Both the position numbers and the translations under genes were made by a program. Below the pieces are notes generated by a model. That model did no database searches, was not told the origin of the DNA, and was given only the letters and a program-made list of their open reading frames with translations. Of a DNA stretch of 64,000 bases, positions 1-10,420 are shown in pieces (the first letter of the stretch is position 1; the number at the start of each line of letters is the position of its first letter). This DNA comes from Staphylotrichum longicolle (lineage: Eukaryota > Ascomycota > Sordariomycetes > Sordariales > Chaetomiaceae). The stretch spans positions 3,100,001 through 3,164,000 of the forward strand of contig JAHCVI010000002.1 of assembly GCA_019096155.1 (NCBI GenBank), written 5' to 3'.

Positions 1-2562
1 GGTGCCCTCCCACGTCTGCTCCACGAAGGGGATCGTCTTGATGGTGCCGTCGAGCGGCCACCAGCTGATGTAGGTACCGTCCGAGAGCAGCATGCTCGCA
101 TGGCCGACGCGGTTGATGTTGTAGTAGTCCCAGACGAAGACGCGCGCGTATGTGGGCGGGTCGGCCAGCTGCGTCGGCATGGCCGCTGGCTTGGTGATCC
201 AGTGCCCCTCGTCGTTGAAGTTGGGGACCCAGCCGTCGATGTCAAACTCGTAAAACTCCTCCTGCTCGAGACTCCAAGCCTGGATTTTGCCGACGGCCCA
301 ATGATCGGGCCAGTAGTGATAGCCGCCCCCGAGCCCCAGACTGTCGGTCTCGCGCACGTGGAATTTCATGGGGATGATGTATGCCTCGCCGCGGACAAAG
401 GAGACGTCAGTCAGGGTTTGCACGTCGTTGCCCAACCTGAAATCCATGTTCCCGTCGTATCCGGCCAGCATCACGTCTTGTGTGTGCACCTGGAAGATCC
501 AGTTCTTGCCAAAGTCGGAGTCCGCGGGCGGGTCGACATGACCTTGGTCTGCCGCGGCGAGGACTTGGCCAGAACGGCGCGCTGCCAAAGCCGGGGTACT
601 TGCGTGACCGCCGCGGTGTTTGAAGTGAATCAGGACATTGCCATTCCTAAGGCCAGCGTAGTACAGCTTGTTGGAAGTGACGCTATCCAGGCGTTGGCCC
701 ACCTCACGCCACCGAACTGGGTTATCATCCTCGAGCTTCATAGCCGCCAACCTGTCCGTCGTGTGGCCGAGAAGCGTGTTGCCGTCAACCATGAGCTGCC
801 GGAAGGGCCCGCCCAGGGGTGTCCAGACCGTGCCGGAACCGGACCAGCGAAAGACCATGCCAAGGGTATCGAGACCGTACAGCGCATTGGCAGCGGCGCG
901 GAGGGACGCCATTGGACCTCCGATGGTTGTCCAGGTCGTGGAGCCTCTCTGCAGCAACTCCACGCTTGACCCGTCCATTGTGATGGCAATGCAGTAATCG
1001 TCGGTGGCCACGACATTCCGGTACGGGCCACCCAGTTGCATCCAGCTGTTTGGCGTGCCGTTGTACATCCAGACCATGTTGTTTGAGTCGACCGCGTGAA
1101 GCACGTGTCGGCCCGTCATGAGACTCACCATTGCTCCCCCGATGACGTCCCAGGCATGAGTGGTTTCGTTCCAGGCCACGACATGGTCCTTGGCTGCGGT
1201 GATGGCATAGAGCCCACTCTCGGCACCAATGACCTGGTGCGTAGCATCTCCAATGCGTGTCCAGTTGTTGGGAGTGCCGCTGTACCGCCAGATGGCCCCG
1301 TCGTCCTTGTTGACGACGAAGAGCGCGGTGCCAACCGTCAGGATCTGCTTGGCCGACACCCCTATCTGGTCCCAGTCATCCGCAGCGACGGAACCGCTCA
1401 AAGTGATGTTTTCAAACGCGATGTAGTTGGATCCGTCATAGATGGGAGCGATGGCGCGAAAGCGAACATAGTTCACCCGCGTGGGAGAAGCGCGGTCGTC
1501 GCAACTGTCCCGTTAAGCTGTGTGACAGTGCCCAAGATTGACATGTCGGAGAAATCGGCAGTCGTCGAGGCTTCGATTTGCATCGCAACAGGATTCGACG
1601 GTCCTGAGCCGGAGGCGTTGGTGCTGAATGGGACGCTGACTTGAGACAACACCAGCGGCAGCTGGGTAGCAATAGTAGCGTAGAGGTATCGCTGATTGCT
1701 TGACTGCCCGGTGCCGGCATTGTGGAGACAATAGACATTGTGGTTGGGCCCGAAACTTTGGACTATTATGTATCATTAGTTTACAGCTGAGCTGGTCTCG
1801 TGGTGTTCCAAGCGAGTGCTTACCTCCATTCATGAACTCGCCAGGCTCCCACTGATTGGCATTGCTTGCCAGCAAGCTCACCATGTTGGATGCAGCACCA
1901 CCTGACGCGGCAACCACGAGCGCACCTTGACTGCTAGCCCTGTTGAAATCATAGGTGATGGTAAAGGTCTCCTGGGAAGCGAGGCCAATGCCGGAAGTTG
2001 GACTGATGGGCTCGGGCTCGCTCACCACCGCATCTGCAATCGTCGAGCCGGCGAGAGTAATGCCCGAGTATGCGACATAGTTCGAGCCGTCGTAGATGGG
2101 TGAGGTGACTCTCAGGCGCACGTAAGTGGTGCCATATGGGATGAAGGCGTTCAGGGCAAGAGTCTGAGGATTGTGATGCGAGACAACAGTTCCCAGAGGA
2201 GTCACAGTGGAGAAGTCATCACGAGGAGAGATCTCCACAGCAACAGAAACAGGGTTTTGCGCTGACGAACCGCTAGCATTGGTGTCGATGTTGAGCTGTA
2301 CTTGTTTCAGAGTGAAGGGTTTTGTAGTGGCGATGCCCAAGTACGCATAGCGCTGGTTCGCGCCTTGGGCAGATCCAGAGTTGTGCGAGATGAAGACATT
2401 GTTAGATCCCCACTTGTTGACTCCGTTGGAGAACTCGCCAGGCTCCCACTGGAGAGCATTGGTCGTCAAGTTGGCATTGATTCCAGGCACGGCGGCCGCG
2501 CTGGCGACGTTCAGAGACGGTTCGAGAGCCTTGTTCAGGTCGACGCTGATGTTGACGTCCAT
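1..2562 (-). CDS. Duplicated-domain protein with tectonin-like beta-propeller repeats (3' end beyond window, frameshifted)
   Basis: Start ATG at 2562. Exon 1 is 2562-1824, intron 1823-1763 (gtaagc...atag), then coding down to the window edge. The first part holds two copies of a domain of about 140 residues. Both begin with QWEPGEF and end near PIYDGSNY; the second copy starts across the intron. After them come repeated short blades of the type W-x-x-I/L-G-G-x, as in tectonin/lectin propellers (for example TTWTTIGGPM, VWTPLGGPF). The far C-terminal part has GHASMLLSDGTYISWWP, which recalls NlpC/LRAT-like folds; this is a weak inference. No signal peptide is visible. The frame breaks once at about 1474-1480: copy 2 reads into TGA unless one base is missing, while both sides remain well conserved. 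It is therefore a recent pseudogene or carries a sequencing indel. Exact family is not recognised. Confidence 0.6.
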
Positions 2563-3602
2563 TGTGTGCTGTTTCGACTTGGTTGGTTCAATGATTGAGC
2601 TGAGAGGAATCAATATGGGGGAGCCACTGTGCAAAACGGTCGATACACAAAAGTGGAAGGCAGAGTTGACACGATCCTGAAGCCCTGAATTTGTACTTCC
2701 CGGACAACTTGTCTCACTACATGCACCACAACACAACACTAGCCCCTGTTCCTTTTCATTCATGAAGTCATGACATGCTGTTCAGGTCGCCCCCAGAGCG
2801 CTGTTCGTCCTAAAAGAGATGTAGAATGCATGCGAGACAGCCAAACTCAGATCCCACTAGGTCGATAGTATGGCCGCCTTGCGGTCCAGACTTTCAGCTG
2901 CTTGAATATCTAAAGCCAGTAAGCCGCCCTAGGGCTGAGTTGATGGGCACCTGTTCTGGGGTAGTGTCCTCCGTTACCCAGTTATGTGATGCCACAGAGG
3001 AAAAAGCGGTCTTTGGCCAATCACATCCGCCCGGTGCATTTTGCGCACGCAGGATGAGTTGCTGTGAACGCTGCAGAATGTCGGACATAACCAGGCGCTA
3101 TTGAACTGAGCGTAACGGTAACTAATGCACAGTGACTGCACTAGTCACAGAAGTCATGGCTTTATGAGTGAGTGAAACGATGCGCACGTGTGGCAAGTAG
3201 GCTGGTGTCTCCGGTAAGGCACAGAGGAGGAGCTGGATTTTCGTTTGTTTCTGATGGCAGAGGTTGCCTAATAAAGGAGCACAAGCACATCCGCACCTTG
3301 GCTTAATTTCCGTGTGTTGCTGTGACTATCTCGCTCGGTCACAATTATCTGCCATATTAACAAGGTCTTGTATCTACAGGCATGCGCTACGACTGATGTG
3401 ACAAATGAGCTGGGGTCAGCAACGTGAGGTCTGATTTTGTTGGTGACATACATACAGGATGGCTGGTTCATCAACCGCATTTGCTTGACTTGATGGTATG
3501 GGAGTATGAGATTAGACTTAACGTCCGTATCAGTAACGTAGTCCCACAGCAGAAACCCTCACTTTTGATGTGAAATTGATCAAACCCGTCCATATCTAAT
3601 TC
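2563..3602. other. Intergenic, no gene recognised
   Basis: Upstream region of the minus-strand propeller gene and downstream region of the minus-strand oxidoreductase. Only short overlapping reading frames without recognisable motifs were seen, and no tRNA or repeat. Confidence 0.5.
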
Positions 3603-4779
3603 TCAAGGCGCAACCTCTCTGCCCGTCTTTGCACTCTCCCTGACCGCCTCGATGATCCTTAGCACCTGAGCTGCCTGCGTCGCCGGCACAGGCACATCCT
3701 CCTCCTTTCCGCTCTCCACCGACTTGGCGAACAACTCGTAGAACTTGAGGTAAGTTGCAGGCTCCACGGTAGGGCAGACGCGATCCAACACCGCCCCGTC
3801 CTCCGCCAAAAGACACAGCCGCCCAAAGCTCTCCTCGCCCTCCCTGCCAAACTCGGCATCCGTCGCCTTGGCCCCACCCCTGAGCTGGTTCTCCTGCGGA
3901 TCCAACCCCGTCTTGTGGTAACTCCCCTTGGAGCCCCTCACCCAGAATCGCACCTGCTTCGACTCCACACTGACCACGCCAATCCGCACATACACCACCA
4001 CGCCCGTCTCCTCATAACTCAACACCGCCGTCACGCTATCCGGCTCATCCTCGGTCCCCTCAACCCCCTTGACCATCTTCCCGTCCCGCTGCCTCACAAA
4101 CTTGGCAAACACCCCGCTCGGCATGCCAAACAGCACAAGGACCTGATCCAGCAGGTGCGTACCCAGATCGAACAACACGCCACCGCCGTCCTTCATCCCC
4201 ATCCCGCCCTTCCACCCGCTCGCCGGTGGAGCCGCGATCCGCAGCCGGTCAAAGTGCGTCTCGAACTCGACGACCCGCCCCAGCGTGCCCTCCCCGATCA
4301 GCCGCTGCACGGTCAAAAAGTCCGAATCCCACCGGCGGTTCTGGTAGACGCACAGCACGCGGCCCTTGGCGCGCGCCAGGTCAGCGAGGGCGTCGGCCTC
4401 GGCCGCGGTGGGCACGAAGGGCTTCTCGACGAGGACGTGCTTGCCGGCCTCGAGGGCGGCCGAGGCGAAGTTGAAGTGGGTGTTGGGCGGGGTGCAGAGG
4501 ATGACGACGTCGAGGTCCGCGTCGGCCAGGAAGGTGGAGAAGTCGGTGTGGTGGTTGACGTCCGGGTGGTCAGCCGGGGCGGAGCTGGCGGGGGAGGGGG
4601 AGCGCTGGAGGATGGAGTGCAGCTTGAGGGAGGGCGTGAGGGCGATGAAGGGGATGTGGAAGACTTTGGCCGAGAGGCTAAATTTGTGGTTAGCTTGGAG
4701 GTTCTATAAGGTGGAACGGGCTGAGGGGCAATCACCCGTAGCCTACGATGCCGACGTTGAATTGCTTTGGGGGCGTCAT
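3603..4779 (-). CDS. Gfo/Idh/MocA family NAD(P)-dependent oxidoreductase
   Basis: Two exons: 4779-4736 and 4677-3603, with intron 4735-4678 (gtgatt...tttag, phase 2). The product is about 371 residues, normal for the family. The N-terminus FNVGIVGYGLSAKVFHIPF is the Rossmann dinucleotide-binding loop (G-x-x-G-x-G/A type) split by the intron. It is followed by DVVILCTPPNTHF and by AGKHVLVEKPF, whose EKP is the family's conserved lysine motif. The C-terminal alpha/beta domain contains GGGVLFDLGTHLLDQ, with the usual G-x-x-x-D-x-G-x-H. Related fungal proteins are cytosolic oxidoreductases of sugars, sugar acids or trans-dihydrodiols; the substrate cannot be told here. No functional partner is obvious among the neighbours. 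Start chosen because it precedes the complete Rossmann motif. Confidence 0.88.
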
Positions 4780-6029
4780 GTTGGTTGTGAAGAGGTGGTC
4801 GTTTGATGGTGATCCGAAATGACTGATGGTTGCTGGGACGGTGAGATGTTGAGAGCTGTTTATGAGGATGGTGGCTCAAGGTATTATTAATCCAGTAAGA
4901 TGAGGCTCACGATGAGCTTGAGTCAGACTCTAAAGGCTGCGGGGTAGCTCGTGCAGAGCTCGTGTTGTGGTGGGCTCGAGGTGGGCCAGCTGAACACGGA
5001 TCCCCCGCTTGGCATGACGTCTCTTCGGCCCGTCTACGCTCAGGGGCTCAGGGGTTCGAGGGAACTTTGCCCATAGCCGGCCAATGACGAATCATCGTCT
5101 TCAGCCAGATCCCTACGCAGCGCGTCTCTGTTTCACTCCTCGTTTGACCAGAAAAGAGCTTTCTGACACACAAATGCTGGTGGAAACCCTCATTGAGGAT
5201 GTAATACAGGGTTAGGGTTTCTGCATGACTTCGCTGCAAGTCAGGGGCTTTGTTTACATTGACCCCTGAGTTGATGCTCCTGAGCAGCGGTTTTGTGTAG
5301 GTGCTGGCCCTGAAGTTGTTTCAACTGCAGATATCAAAGCGAGATAAATCTTAGACTTAAAGGTAGTCAAAACACATGGACCAGAACTGAAGAGTGCCAC
5401 TCAGTCGGGACAGAAAAGAATTCTAACCTGAGAGTGCAAACATGGCTCTGCTTTCACAGTTCAGGTAGTGGCCACATAGTTCCAGCCTTGTATTGGATCT
5501 GAAACAAATCAATGACCTCTGAGTCAAGAGAAGACTAATTGAATCTGTTTATGTACAAGAAAGTCAACCGTAGCGTCGATGTTTGCCTACACCAACCGTT
5601 GACTGCAAGTCAATCCCTTTCTGATTACAATCCACAGGACTGATGCCTCAAAGGGTGCTTTTTATGAAATGTTAGGCACACAATTTGACAGAGGACTGAA
5701 CACAGTCATGCTTTGCAATGCTCCATAGCCCAATTATTTTCTGAATAGCCAGAGTAGGCCGGTCTGCTCACCGGCCACGTTCTCCGCGGGCCAGCCGCCG
5801 TCAGTCGCCCACAGCTGGGCATTCTGTTTGATCATGGTGGTCTCTGATGCTCGACCCAGGGTCAACATTTCCGTGAGGTTCCGTGCCGTCTGGATATTTT
5901 GAATTTCATTTCTTCCAGCAGCCTTTACCCACCATTGGAGTCATCAGCCGTGTCTCCAAAAGTCAACACACAATGCCGTGACATTTTTACTATCCGCCAA
6001 GCCTTCGCATCTCACACCCACCTACATAA
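4780..6029. other. Intergenic, no gene recognised
   Basis: About 1.25 kb between the oxidoreductase start and the snoRNA host region. No conserved reading frame, tRNA or clear repeat. It would hold the oxidoreductase promoter and probably the promoter of the downstream non-coding transcript. Confidence 0.45.
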
Positions 6030-6159
6030 GGTATACGGGAGGTAAGAAATTTGCTCTTTTCCTCTGTCCATCCTTGTCCTGCGGCTTCCCACGTCGTTGA
6101 GAAGGGCGGTGGAATGTCTTCAGTAACAGTTTGCTCCTACCGGGCTCAAGGACCGTCCT

Positions 6160-6480
6160 GCTTTGCCCTCAGTCTCTCACAATGCGCCTCCTTCCTCGAA
6201 CTCGTCCCTTGCGTTCGAATTTTCATGAATTTCTCCGCTTTTCCCATGCCCCCCGTCCTCTCCTCCGTCCCCTCTTCCCTCTTCCTTGCCCTCTGGCTCG
6301 CCCTCTTACTCGCCCTCTTTCTCGCCCTCTTCCTCACCCTCTTCCACGTCATCCGTCTTTCCCTTCGTTTTGTTCCTCCTTTTCTTGTCCTTGTTCTCTC
6401 GGACTTCTTGCTCCTCTCTTCCCCAGCGTCGCTAGCACAGCTTCAGTCACCGACGGTTCGGTTTTCCCAGTCTTGTTACC
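6160..6480 (+). repeat. Pyrimidine-rich low-complexity tract with degenerate CGCCCTCTT-type units
   Basis: Strongly C/T-rich on the plus strand, with irregular tandem units such as CTCGCCCTCTT at about 6298-6346. The strand bias creates open frames rich in Leu/Pro/Arg, which are artefacts of composition. It lies at the 5' side of the snoRNA host region and may belong to its promoter or first exon; CT-rich tracts are common upstream of highly expressed fungal genes. Confidence 0.55.
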
Positions 6481-7100
6481 ACCGTCCTTCGGTACTCCTG
6501 GACTGAGAAGCGAGCCCACCGGGCTCGATGAGATAACTGACAGTTTCTGTGGCTTTGGAACTGGTAGTCTAGACCGGTTGTGGCTGCTGGTAAGTCCTTC
6601 GTTCTTCACCCATCCCCATCTCCATCCCCGTTCCGCCGTGTTCATTGCTGCGTAAAGGCAGTGAGATTGAGGCAAAGGAGACAAGCAAACATCGAACAGA
6701 GCGAGCAGAATTGGCCCTTGAAGCCACATCGACCTGACCTCACCCAAAGCTTGAGAATCGGTCGGGTAATCCTCGACATCTTTCTCAAAAAATGAACACA
6801 CCGAGATGGTTGGGTCGGCTTTCCACATCACGACCTTCTCTGGACGAGAAGATTGAATGGCAAGGTGAGGCTCCGGCGCGCAATTTGATTGACATTGGCT
6901 AATTTATCAGAAATGAACAGGCTCTTTCACTGAAGTCTCGAATTCATGTTGGCTGTCGACTTCCTTGCGGCCTAGTATCCGACGTGTTCGTTCAGGTCGA
7001 GGCAGTAACAACGACACATAGGCGCCAGTCAAGGGTCACAAACTCGACCACGCCGAGGAGGTAGACAAGTGAGTTTATTTGCCTTCATTCGTCCTTCAAG

Positions 7101-7177
7101 CCACCGGTCAATGATGAGAAATGGGAACCCTGAGCCACTTTCATGCTGACGAAGCGCTTGTCATCTGAGACCATTGG
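7101..7177 (+). ncRNA. Box C/D snoRNA candidate (intron 7069-7241)
   Basis: Box C ATGATGA at 7111-7117, D' CTGA at 7130-7133, a C'-like TGCTGAC at 7144, and D CTGA at 7165-7168. The ends pair as GGTC (7106-7109) with GACC (7169-7172), extended by CCA/TGG. Candidate guides are the bases just before 7130 and before 7165. I could not match them to an rRNA site from memory, so the target is unknown. Confidence 0.68.
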
Positions 7178-7318
7178 CAAATCACTTTGTTATTCACTCG
7201 TGCCTCAGCGAATGGTTGCTGACAAGTCGGGTGCGAAACAGCCTTCAAAATCACTGGAAGATAATAATCAGGCGAGTTTTATCCCTCTTATGCTTTTCTG
7301 ATTTTATTCTTTCCCCCC

Positions 7319-7416
7319 TTGAGATGATGAACAACCTACAAATCAAGAAAGATCTGAGTCGGGATTGTATCCCTTTGGGTCACCGGCGAGGACTGGAACC
7401 GGTCTTGTTCTGACAC
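7319..7416 (+). ncRNA. snR55: Box C/D snoRNA, snR55/U33-like (18S rRNA guide)
   Basis: Box C GATGATGA at 7323-7330, an internal CTGA at 7354-7357 acting as D', and a D box CTGA at 7410-7413. The 13 bases at 7340-7352, AAATCAAGAAAGA, are exactly complementary to TCTTTCTTGATTT, the conserved fungal 18S rRNA segment that lies just before GTGGGTGG. Counting five bases back from the D' box places the modification on a U of that segment, the region methylated through snR55 in yeast and U33 in mammals. The element sits alone in intron 7272-7483, whose branch site GCTAAT is near 7463. Terminal pairing is weak and the second guide is unassigned. Confidence 0.75.
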
Positions 7417-7687
7417 GCCATGTGGATATTTTCTTTTGCTGATGAATTTGGTACTTGCAATGCTAATGGTGAACCATAAACAGGTCCCCTGCTTCCACCT
7501 GATGCTCTGCCACCAAATCCGCGTTCTTGATTGAATCACCCACTTCTGGGCACAGCTCCGAAGCTATCAAAACAGCTTCGACATGATCGCACCAGAGAGC
7601 AGGTAAAATCAATCATACATGGCATTAACACCAAGACAACCACGAGCTACAAACAAGGATTTTCTCTCTTGATGGTTCAACCATAGA

Positions 7688-7752
7688 TTGGGCGGATGAT
7701 AGGCTAGGTACCCTTCTCTGGGCTGAGTCGCCATCAAATCCTCTCCTGACAA
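7688..7752 (+). ncRNA. Box C/D snoRNA candidate (intron 7603-7796)
   Basis: Degenerate box C GGATGAT at 7694-7700, D' CTGA at 7723-7726 and D CTGA at 7746-7749, with branch site GCTAAC about 30 bases further on. The box C is weaker than in its neighbours and the terminal stem is short. Target not identified. Confidence 0.5.
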
Positions 7753-7896
7753 GCAGCCTGGGACAACACAATTCAGCTAACATATCATCTCGCTAGGCTT
7801 CACTTCAAGTCCACCACGCGCGACTGTCAAGATATTGCAATTGCGGCGCCGGGCTCCAGGCAAGTACGCTTCAACGGCCAGTGACAGACTGACTCC

Positions 7897-7968
7897 GAAC
7901 ATGATGACCTTGAAAGTATCTTTCGTGTCTGGGCTGATGACTGATGAGAACTTCTTGTTTCTGAGCCT
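7897..7968 (+). ncRNA. Box C/D snoRNA candidate (GC-AG intron from 7860)
   Basis: Box C ATGATGA at 7901-7907, D'-like CTGG at 7929-7932, C' GCTGATGA at 7933-7940 and D CTGA at 7961-7964. The bases before D' (ATCTTTCGTG) pair with CCCGAAAGAT of 25S rRNA with one mismatch. Five bases back from D' would fall on the G that yeast snR39b-type guides methylate. This target is tentative because pairing is short. Confidence 0.58.
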
Positions 7969-8303
7969 CCGAGATCAGTCATTGAGTGCTGCTTTACTCT
8001 TTTCTGTTACGTACACTCGACGTTCTGCTGACTTTGTTCCTTTCCAGCAGATTCCGGTTCTCACTCATCGCATTTGGCCCACGAAGGCATCTATCTCCAG
8101 CAACTCTCACATCATGGGTTCGAGTTTCAACCTACCTGTCCGTTGAGGACCAGATACTAACCTGTCCGCAGGTCTCCACCTCTATTTTCGCCAATGGTAG
8201 TCCGTCCGGCCAGCATGACGACCAATCCAACATAGTTTGGTGAATACGGGGTCCGCTTCTCGGTGGTATGTACGTTTCCAACCGCCATAACTCACTCTGT
8301 TCG

Positions 8304-8370
8304 TTGGCATGATGAATTGTTCTCCTCGGTCTGAATTTCTCCTTGAAGACTCAGCTGTTCTCTGAGCTGG
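8304..8370 (+). ncRNA. Box C/D snoRNA candidate (intron 8266-8448)
   Basis: Box C ATGATGA at 8309-8315, D' CTGA at 8331-8334 and D CTGA at 8362-8365. The intron has donor GTATGT, branch TTACTGAC near 8425 and acceptor at 8448. Guides before both D boxes are present but I cannot assign their rRNA targets. Confidence 0.6.
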
Positions 8371-8569
8371 CCTCAACCACCCCAACCGACACAAGCTTCA
8401 TCTCTGAACTTCGACTTGGCAAATTACTGACTTGAGCTCCTAATACAGGTTATGCCCTAATAAAATACCGTCATTTAGGAAACGCCGTTCAATCATCCTC
8501 CATGTTCCGTCGCCAGGGACATTTCCGTCGACGTGGATTCGATCTCTAAGTGTCTGGATTGATACCTCA

Positions 8570-8641
8570 GGAAAGTGATGACTAAATCCTCAATGTACTT
8601 CCGAGTTCAACCTGATGACACACCTTCATTTCCTGAGCCAC
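8570..8641 (+). ncRNA. Box C/D snoRNA candidate (intron ending 8707)
   Basis: Box C GTGATGA at 8575-8581, C'-like CTGATGA at 8612-8618 and D CTGA at 8633-8636, followed by the branch site TGCTAAC at 8691-8697. The D' box is not clear. Target unknown. The intron donor is probably at 8550 (GTGTCT), which is not a strong signal. Confidence 0.55.
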
Positions 8642-8881
8642 CGCCTTTATCAACGCTGTTTTACAAGCATACTTTGGCTGGGTTGACAGTTGCTAACATG
8701 CTCCCAGGGACTTCCAAAATATTATCAAAAGTCTTTCTCCGCTACCCGATTGTTGTGGCAGAAGAGACAAAGTCAGCGCCTTGATGACTGAGCCTGGGGA
8801 AAACTGGCCGCCACTCTTTGCTACCGCCAGAGATGCAGCACAAGTCCTGCGGTAAGTCTTACACCATTGATGCGCATCGAT

Positions 8882-8958
8882 CCCGGCTGTGATGACCAGA
8901 ATTCTCTTTTCTCCTTCTGACTCAACCTGAAGATAACACTTTCAATGTCTGAGCCGCC
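8882..8958 (+). ncRNA. Box C/D snoRNA (intron 8852-9017)
   Basis: Box C GTGATGA at about 8889-8895, D' CTGA at 8917-8920 and D CTGA at 8949-8952. A perfect five-base terminal stem joins CGGCT (8884-8888) to AGCCG (8952-8956). The intron is well defined: donor GTAAGT, branch TTGCTGAC, acceptor CCCAG. This is one of the clearest members of the series. Target not assigned. Confidence 0.72.
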
Positions 8959-9108
8959 TGAAACCAAACCCCCTTCGCAGTTTCGATTTGACATTGTAGT
9001 TTGCTGACACTTCCCAGATATCTGACTGCTGACACAGCGCTAGCTGGTTGGCATCCATGGAGTACAGCAGAAATTTCGAGGTAAGCCTATGCCTCGAGAG
9101 ACCACCAA

Positions 9109-9188
9109 TCCCGGCTATGATGACATGAAATTTGATCTTTCTTGCTTTGACACATGATGATGAAAACAATTTCTTGCTGAGCCGCTGG
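9109..9188 (+). ncRNA. Box C/D snoRNA (intron 9081-9245)
   Basis: Box C ATGATGA at 9117-9123, D'-like TTGA at 9147-9150, C' ATGATGA at 9154-9160 and D CTGA at 9177-9180. The terminal stem CGGCT (9112-9116)/AGCCG (9180-9184) is identical to that of the preceding intron's element, suggesting descent by duplication or a shared requirement. Target not assigned. Confidence 0.72.
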
Positions 9189-9394
9189 GTTCTGAACGTC
9201 TAGGACAACTCCATCTCTGTTTGGCCCATTGCTGACAATTTTTAGGTGCTTTGCGGATGTTCGAGTCTCACTTCGTGTTGCGGTTGCAATCGACTGTCAC
9301 CTGGCGGCCTTCCCAATCTGCTCGTCATCTGACCCATTTCAGTGGTGTAGTCAGCCAACAGAGCTCCTGGATCAAGTAAGTTCCCCCATTGGAG

Positions 9395-9477
9395 ATCCCG
9401 ACTCTAGAATCATGTTTTGGATATTCACCCTAGTCTGAGGACATGGTGAGAGCTACAGTGATTCTGTCTGAGCCGCC
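9395..9477 (+). ncRNA. Degenerate box C/D snoRNA candidate (intron 9376-9563)
   Basis: The intron is clear (donor GTAAGT, branch TGCTAATAA, acceptor at 9563). CTGA boxes lie at 9435-9438 and 9468-9471, with a C'-like ATGGTGAG between them, and the 3' flank AGCCG matches its neighbours. No proper box C is visible upstream, so this may be a decayed member or another kind of RNA. Confidence 0.3.
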
Positions 9478-9741
9478 CGTTCGGGTCACGTCCGCGCCTC
9501 AGGGCTCTGGAGCGTGCCGCATCTGATCAAACGTCCATGTTGCTAATAAAAGACAAACTGCAGATCCCCAGAGTTTCGACCATCAAAAAACTCGTCATTC
9601 CGGACGCATTTTCGATATACTTATCCTCAACAGTTTCGCCACGTATCAAGAAGTCCTTCTTCTTGTCCGAAGCAATACAAACTGCCAGGAATTCAGCGGC
9701 TGTAAGTCAAGTGGTAACCCAGTTCCTTAGTATACCTCTCC

Positions 9742-9816
9742 TTGCCATGATGACAGATTTGTTGTGGTTGATCTTGACGTTTCGCATGAAGAGCATCTTC
9801 CTTCGGTCTGAGCACC
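9742..9816 (+). ncRNA. Box C/D snoRNA candidate (intron 9702-9883)
   Basis: Box C ATGATGA at 9747-9753, D'-like TTGA near 9774, C'-like GCATGAA near 9785 and D CTGA at 9808-9811. The branch site TTGCTAAC follows at about 9859. Terminal pairing is short (TGC/GCA). Target unknown. Confidence 0.6.
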
Positions 9817-10086
9817 AAAAGCACAATTTGTTACACTCTTCTTTCATTGTTTGACGATTGCTAACTTCCACACTATCAACTAGGTTCAACATCTGCGCTA
9901 GAAGAGTTGCAAGAAAATATCCGATACATCCTCCACGAAGACGCTTTGAGCTATTCTCAAGCCTGTTTGCGCCATTCTAGTGGGAAATGGCATGGAGAAA
10001 CAACGAGCAAGCGAAGGGCGTCGGGAGAAGACTGCAAAGTAAGTAATCCAACCCTTCTCAACATTTAGATGATACCGTTGTGTCTG

Positions 10087-10175
10087 ACGGCGATGATGAG
10101 ATATCTTTCCCGGAGGACCTACTTTTATGGTGGTCCTGTGACGGCCAAAATTGGCTTCGTGATGATCTGAGCCTA
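10087..10175 (+). ncRNA. Box C/D snoRNA candidate (intron 10039-10237)
   Basis: Box C GATGATGA at 10092-10099 and D CTGA at 10167-10170, with GGC/GCC flanks. A second C/D-like pair (AGATGAT at 10067, CTGA at 10084) lies just upstream, so boundaries are uncertain. The intron has donor GTAAGT, branch TTGCTGAC near 10218 and acceptor at 10237. Confidence 0.55.
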
Positions 10176-10344
10176 ACATGGACCTCTCTGCTGCCACTGG
10201 CTTTCAGCTTGGTAAATTTGCTGACTAGTCCTTCTAGACTCAATGTTGAGAGACACTATATTCAATGGCGAGAAACAAGATTGGGAGCTTCCAAGCATGC
10301 ATGTCCCAGGCAAGTCAACACCCGTTCCACACCAACCACATCAA

Positions 10345-10420
10345 ACGCCCATATGATGCATTTGGATATCCATCGGAGCAATACCTATGACAACGCACTT
10401 GTTGATCATCTGATGGGCTC
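10345..10420 (+). ncRNA. Box C/D snoRNA (GC-AG intron 10310-10489)
   Basis: Box C ATGATGC at 10353-10359 and D CTGA at 10410-10413, closed by a perfect six-base stem GCCCAT (10347-10352)/ATGGGC (10413-10418). The stem is the strongest of the series. Guide target not assigned. Confidence 0.68.

Noticed and set aside
6051..6655. Leu/Pro/Arg-rich frames in the pyrimidine tract
   Set aside because: Generated by biased composition; overlapping frames on both strands are equally open.
7437..7505. A second C/D-like pair (CTGATGA at 7440, CTGA at 7499) after the snR55-like element
   Set aside because: It overlaps the branch site GCTAAT and acceptor at 7483, so it would span an intron end and exon; box spacing alone is weak evidence.
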